Shown here piece after piece: positions 59,304 to 64,000 of a stretch of 64,000 nt of DNA. How positions within the stretch are numbered: position 1 is the stretch's first letter; each line of letters opens with the position of its first letter. A program made the translations under genes and the position numbers. Below the pieces are notes generated by a model that searched no databases, was not told the DNA's origin, and saw nothing but the letters and a program-made list of their open reading frames with translations. Origin of the DNA: Erythroxylum novogranatense (Eukaryota; Streptophyta; Magnoliopsida; Malpighiales; Erythroxylaceae); contig CM057224.1 in assembly GCA_029891385.1 (NCBI GenBank), positions 1,736,001 through 1,800,000 of the forward strand, in the 5' to 3' direction.

Positions 59304-60705
59304 TTACAATTCACTTCTTTTTACCCATGAATATCTGCACGCTGAGGGTTTATGTTGAAATGACTGTGAGTTGTGCATACTTTTTCTTCCTTGCTTTCTT
59401 TCAAACAACATTTGTAACAGCTGATAGCATCTTGGTCTTATGTGTCCAACCATCCCACAAAAATGACATGTGGGTATGAATCTTCTGCCCTTTTTCGATC
59501 CTTCCATCTGTTGAGCTGATCTGAACATAGCAATGTTTTCTTGGTTAACTTTCGAAGACTCTCCTTTGTATCCAATACCTTCAAAATCCCCTTTAGCCTT
59601 ACCGATTTCAATCAACTTGTTCAGTCTTTCCGTGCCTCCATTCAACATTCTTAGTCCCTTCTCAGTGCTGACTAGTTTCATTCTTGCGTCTCCAAGCTCA
59701 TCTGAGGTCATTTCAAGCTTCCTTTCCAATTCTCGTATAGTATTTTTCAAAATAAGGTTCTCTTCTTTTAAGCACTCAATCTTTTTCTGCATTTTCAACC
59801 ATTTCTCATACAAGGCTTTGTAGTTTTCCTGTATATTCCCTACTTCATCATCATAGCTACTTACATCCACATCCTATAGTCTCAAATTGAATTCAGTGAA
59901 TCGATTTCAAATTTTGAGTCTTCTCTGCTTTTTTGTCACATTTCCTTCTCGCCATCGCCAACAAGTAACTGGATTTTTGCTGTGTAATGCAACCAATGCT
60001 ACATTATTTGCCATTTCTTCCTCACTCCCAAAATCACTCTCAGAATCATTTTCACTCCAGGTTGTGGTGAAGGACTTTTCCTTTTGTTTCTTCAATGTGT
60101 TGGCACACTCGGATTGAATATGACCAAACCCTTGACACTCATGACACTGAATCCTTCTTGCTTTTCTGTCACCTTTTTGTGCTCTGACTTGTTGTCTTGG
60201 ATTGTTATTGGATGAACTCCCACCAAATTGTCTAGAATCAGATCTGTCGTTCTTCATTCTTTTCAGCCATTTACCGAAATTTCGAGTGAACAAAATCATA
60301 TCTTCATTCACATCGGACTCATCTTCAACATTACTCACATTCTTTCCGGCTTCCACCTGTAATGCCAATCCTTTGTTTTTTTTTCTTGTTTTCCCCTCAA
60401 AAGATTCATCTCAAAATTTGTAAGAATCCCGATAACTTTCTCCAATGACAAATTATCAATATCATGAGCCTCCTCTATTGCTGTAATTTTTGGAATGAAT
60501 CTCGGTGGCAATAATCTCAGTGTCTTCTTCACTAGTTTCACATTGGAGTACTTCTTTCCCAATTGATGAGCTTGATTTGTAATATCTCTCAATTTTTCAT
60601 GGAATTCACCAATTGTCTCATGCTCTTCCATCTTCAATTCTTCGAATCGCACAGCTAACATTTGTAGTTTTGAAGATATCACAGATTTTGATCCTTCATG
60701 GATGG
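59304..60705 (-). pseudogene. SIRE gag with two zinc knuckles, 5' part cut by a copia LTR
   Basis: The first piece (60705-60335) has the UBN2-type capsid motif SKLQMLAVRFEELKMEEHET and LRLLPPRFIPKI. A frameshift leads to 60368-59907 with CHECQGFGHIQSEC (CX2CX4HX4C). After another shift, 59870-59304 holds a coiled-coil (YEKWLKMQKKIECLKEENLI) and a second knuckle CHFCGMVGHIRPRC. Two knuckles flanking a coiled-coil are a SIRE-clade trait. The ORF start MPLGHYS comes from the inserted LTR, not from gag. Confidence 0.9.
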
Positions 60706-62375
60706 TGTTAGAGTAGTGCCCTAAAGGCAATCCCCTTTAGCGCATTTTGTTCATAGTCATGTACAGACTTTATGAATTAATAAAGCAAGGCATATTTCAT
60801 TTATTTGATATTCATTTTATTATGAATTGATAATGATCTTTAATCAAATTAATGAAGTCCCTGATACATGACATAGCATGAAGGAAATTATGATGCGATC
60901 ATACTATTGAGATTCCTATCATGCAATTATGTCAAGATTCAAATTATCCCTAGTCATAGGATTAATGAGACCGACATCGTTAATCCGGATAGACTAGACA
61001 TGTCAAAGTCCTTGATTGGATCAAGGTGGATCTCGTAAAACCGTAAATATTGAGATATTTAGATTTGACATGTGGATGCTTACTAGTGGTAGTAAGTATA
61101 TTGATGACCTGCTATGAGATCATCACATGGATGTCCTATACAAATGTCGGTGATAATCTCATCATAAAGAATGGTGCAAGTATCCTTAGACTTGAGGTAC
61201 TCAAGGATATCTGTAATCGATTCGTACTTTGACTCCATTCCTTGTTGCCTTTCGAGGTCGCTCATAGGGTGGTGATTGGGTGCGACTTGAGGTATTCAAG
61301 GTAATTGAGTAGCCAATAGAGGATTCACCACTTGTTATAGCAGAAGAGATACCTATGGCCTCTTATCGGGATCATTACTTTGAAGTCTCTCGCGCCGAAA
61401 CATACATATGTCATGAAGATGGTCTTCATGGACATATAAAGTAATGAGTCCTAGGACGAGAACCGATTACACTTGGACTAGATTTGATCCGATCACCTAG
61501 TAAGAGTTGACACATTGCCCATACTCAAACCAAGTGGGGTATAGATGGTGAAAGGACTTAATTGCACCAGAATTGTCTATGGAAGGGTTCGTGATATGGT
61601 TTCATTAGTCAAACCAATTACTTTCCGGTCAATTGGGGTCATGATGTGTTGCTAGATACCGCTCATGACTTGCTCAGATTAAGTGTTAATCTAAGTGGCC
61701 AACATAACCGGAACCTAATGGGTCACACGACAAGAGTGACTCGAGAATCAGAAATAGTTTCGGACAGAGATCCGATATCTGGAGAGCAATAGGATTATAT
61801 GGATCCCGATGAGATCGCGACATCGACATTGCTGAAAACCGTTTCCGGTGATTTTTCGCCGGCGGGGCCCGACAGCGGTAGAGATCAATTCCCAGTTTGA
61901 TCGACCACTTCAGCAATTATATATATTAATTAATTAAGTAAATAAATAATTATATATATATATATATGATGCATTTCGGTGGAACCATAAATGAAGGAGC
62001 TTGTACGTAGATGAATGGTGAAGGTCGAAAGCTTAAGAGTTAAGCTTTGAAAAATTGGTTTTTCATCTTCTTCCTCTCTTCCATTCAACTTGGCTTCTTC
62101 TTCTCCAAGGCTCCACCAAGATCATTTCACTTGCTCTCCAAGGCTAAGGTAAGAGCTAGCACTCTTCTCTTTAGTCTAGCTATTCCTGGGTCAAAAGAGT
62201 TTGTCCCGGTTAGATTTTCCGACCTCTGCGTGGATACCGTTAGAGACGGTCTCCTTTGGTCGTTATGGTTTGATTGTTTGTACATACACATGGATCCTGG
62301 CTTTGGAATGTCCCGGCATCAAAATTTTAAATTCGCACTGTGGGCATGTGATGCCTACCCCGGGATTTTCCTACA
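60706..62375 (+). repeat. 5' LTR of the copia element
   Basis: It starts TGTTAGAGTAGTGCCC and ends GATTTTCCTACA directly before the PBS, 1670 bp. An AT-rich TATATATATATATA stretch near 61948-61966 is a plausible TATA region for element transcription. ORFs within are not supported. Confidence 0.82.
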
Positions 62376-62391
62376 GTGGTATCAGAGCCAC
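62376..62391 (+). other. Primer binding site of the copia element
   Basis: GTGGTATCAGAGCCAC follows the LTR; TGGTATCAGAGCCA is the initiator tRNA-Met PBS. It is not a tRNA gene. Confidence 0.92.
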
Positions 62392-64000
62392 TTGTGTTGT
62401 ATAAACAGTCGAAATGATAACTTGGTCGGAATTCCTTAGTGATTGAGCTGCTGATGCATGTTATTTGTGTGAATTTTGAATCAGTATAGAGATGCATGTT
62501 TTCGAAATTTCTTGCTCAGAATTGTTCATAACATGTTATAGAATATGTTTGTGAAAGATGAGAATTTATCAATTTGATTTGATATGGTTTTGCTATTTAA
62601 TTCCCTCAAGTTTCGGATGCTGTCTTGTTGATAGTTTCTGAAACAGGTATGCTTGTAAATTCGAGAATAAATTCTAGAAAAATTGTTTTTCGGATTGGTT
62701 TTCACCGACATGTCCCTAAGATGTTTGTGAATGTCTCTGTGGATGGAAAAATGTTTTCAAGGTGATTTACCATTTATTTCCGAATTACTTGTGTGCTGAT
62801 GGGAATGTCTGTGTTGGAGAACACAGATTCTGGTTCGGCTAGATTGCTGAGGTTCAATGAGTTTTTGTGGGAAATAAATCCTGGAAAAATTCATGGAGCA
62901 TGTTGGGAACATGTTTTAACCTCTGTAATTTTCTCAGAATTTATTGAAAGTGTTTCAATGATCATTTTGAGCAAAAGGCAGAGCTTGGCAGTTTAGAGAA
63001 ACATGCTGGGGCTGTTTTGTTTGAAATGATTGCTTGTGTTATTTTCTGTTCCAATGCCATGAATCATTTTTATAGTGATTAAAAATGTGTTATATTGATG
63101 TGGCATGCATCCCAAAATGAGATTCTTGAAATTTGGTTTCCAATAATTTTTGGATATCGAATAGGTCACTTTAGCGTCTCGTTAGCTTATTCCGTTATCT
63201 TGGTTATTTTGGCCGTCGCAATGTTTTGTGACTAGTGCCGGAGTAATCTTGATAACGTGTAGCCTACCTAGAGATACTTAGCATGATTATTTGGTGTCCT
63301 TGAATTATGTGGAAATCTAGTGATTAATGGTGGATTAATCGGTTTCAAGGTTTTCATATATAGTTAGACTATATGGCATGCATGAGTTGATGAAAATGTT
63401 TCATTAGCACATTAATATAAAGGTTTATATACTTGTTATATTGGTGTTGTGAATTGGAAATGCCTGGATTGAGAATTAGCCGATTAGATAGCAATTCCAA
63501 ATGCACAAATGAACAAGTCAACTTCGACTTGCACAATGGTACAAGTCGACTTGTTCATGCACAGTTGCACAAGTCGACTTACACATACATAAGTCGACTT
63601 ATACAGAGCCATAAGTCGACTTATACATATACAAGTCGACTTATATCATGCCTGGTGGGATGATGGGTGATTTTCGTATAAATTCAATGTGATTGATGCA
63701 ATGCCCTAAATCGCACCATATAGTCATGGTGACTATGATCCTTGGATGAGATTAATTAAATGAGACCTAAAATCCTCAATTTAAAATATGAAAACTAACG
63801 CCTTCCATTAATATGGTAAGAACCGTAGTTCTTATAGGTTGGGTTGTTGAGCTAACCTCAAGCTCACTCTATACTGAATATGTTCAAACCATGAAAATAT
63901 GATTTTCGGATTAATGGATCGGTTTTCCTGAAGCGTTGATTTGTTGAGCTAACCTCGCGTCAACGCGATGAGGCGAAGTTGGGTAGTGTACATCGATGTA
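62392..64000 (+). other. Non-coding leader of the copia element
   Basis: No gag-like frame appears in 1.6 kb after the PBS; the small frames have no motif. It contains the AAGTCGACTT array at 63543-63642 and, further on, two versions of TTGTTGAGCTAACCTC (63844, 63941). Confidence 0.6.
63543..63642. repeat. AAGTCGACTT palindrome array in the copia leader
   Basis: Five perfect decamers start at 63543, 63571, 63591, 63613 and 63633, spaced 28, 20, 22 and 20 bp. A degenerate copy (AAGTCAACTTCGACTT) precedes at 63514. The spacing series equals that of the chromovirus array from 15104 and from 29392. The 76-aa frame across it is a translation of the repeat, not a gene. Confidence 0.95.

Larger units (their letters stand above)
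48809..60705 (-). mobile_element. SIRE-type Ty1/copia retrotransposon, 3' LTR to gag; interrupted twice
   Basis: On the minus strand from right to left: gag (60705-59304), protease and integrase (59282-58074), RT (57640-56993, resuming 51894-51472), a post-pol transposon ORF (51280-50014), PPT and 3' LTR. The second gag zinc knuckle, the RT style and the extra ORF after pol are SIRE-clade traits. A 5.1-kb CACTA-like element interrupts the RT, and a copia LTR at 60706 cuts the gag 5' part. The element's 5' end lies outside the window. Confidence 0.88.
60706..64000 (+). mobile_element. Copia retrotransposon, 5' LTR and long leader; continues beyond the window
   Basis: The 5' LTR (60706-62375) is followed by a perfect PBS and at least 1.6 kb without gag. 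It is inserted in the SIRE gag, so it is the younger of the two. The LTR style (TGTTAG … CCTACA, GTGCCCTAAAGGCAATC) is related to the solo LTR at 11414. The right end and TSD lie outside the window. Confidence 0.8.

Noticed and set aside
62376..62391. tRNA gene hinted at by TGGTATCAGAGCC (also 21523 and 28192)
   Set aside because: Each lies directly inside an LTR edge and no cloverleaf follows, so they are primer binding sites.
63543..63642. CRISPR-like array of short repeats
   Set aside because: The repeats are 10-bp palindromes with 10-18-bp low-complexity spacers in a plant retroelement; there are no cas genes and repeat size is wrong.

Overview
This is a plant nuclear window, almost certainly from a dicot: AT-rich, intron-containing and dominated by nested transposable elements. 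I recognise one apparently intact host gene. It is a five-exon cytochrome P450 of the CYP72 clan (CYP749A-like, 517 aa) on the minus strand at 43788-45680. Nearly everything else is transposon sequence, mostly decayed. The species cannot be named from the sequence.

Layout. (1) 1-8276 is the 3' part of a Ty1/copia element (Tork/Angela-like), plus strand. A 4.28-kb chromovirus-type solo LTR (145-4424, TSD TTTGT) splits its integrase. (2) 8277-11413 holds a low-copy repeat whose second copy lies upstream of the P450, plus LTR-like remnants. (3) 11414-13027 is a copia solo LTR (TSD TAGTT) abutting the next element. (4) 13033-43513 is a 30.5-kb CACTA (En/Spm) element with both ends and a GTT TSD. 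It carries decayed TnpD-like (33465-37099) and TnpA-like genes on the minus strand. Inside TnpA sits a minus-strand Tekay-type chromovirus (13938-30816). Inside the reverse transcriptase of that chromovirus sits a complete but non-coding LTR element (19120-26114, TSD ATTTA). (5) 43514-48790 holds the P450, its AT-rich upstream region and a LINE RNase H relic. (6) 48809-60705 is a minus-strand SIRE-type copia element with a post-pol transposon ORF. A 5.1-kb non-autonomous CACTA element (51895-56992) is inserted in its RT. That element carries captured gene pieces, including the switch II region of a Rab GTPase. (7) 60706 to the window end is a plus-strand copia element (5' LTR, PBS, long leader) inserted in the SIRE gag.

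Order of events from nesting. The big CACTA element came first, then the chromovirus in its TnpA, then the non-coding LTR element in the chromovirus RT. The copia solo LTR arrived next to the CACTA end after the CACTA had inserted. SIRE was hit later by the small CACTA and by the copia element at 60706.

Most interesting signal: arrays of the 10-bp palindrome AAGTCGACTT with the same irregular spacing (28, 20, 22, 20 bp) occur in two unrelated retroelements, the LTRs of the Tekay-type chromovirus and the 5' leader of the copia element near 63.5 kb. In the chromovirus LTRs this array lies where related LTRs in the window carry different CpG-rich motif clusters. Copies of repeats differ by many short indels, so assembly consensus errors should be excluded before dating elements or counting frameshifts.
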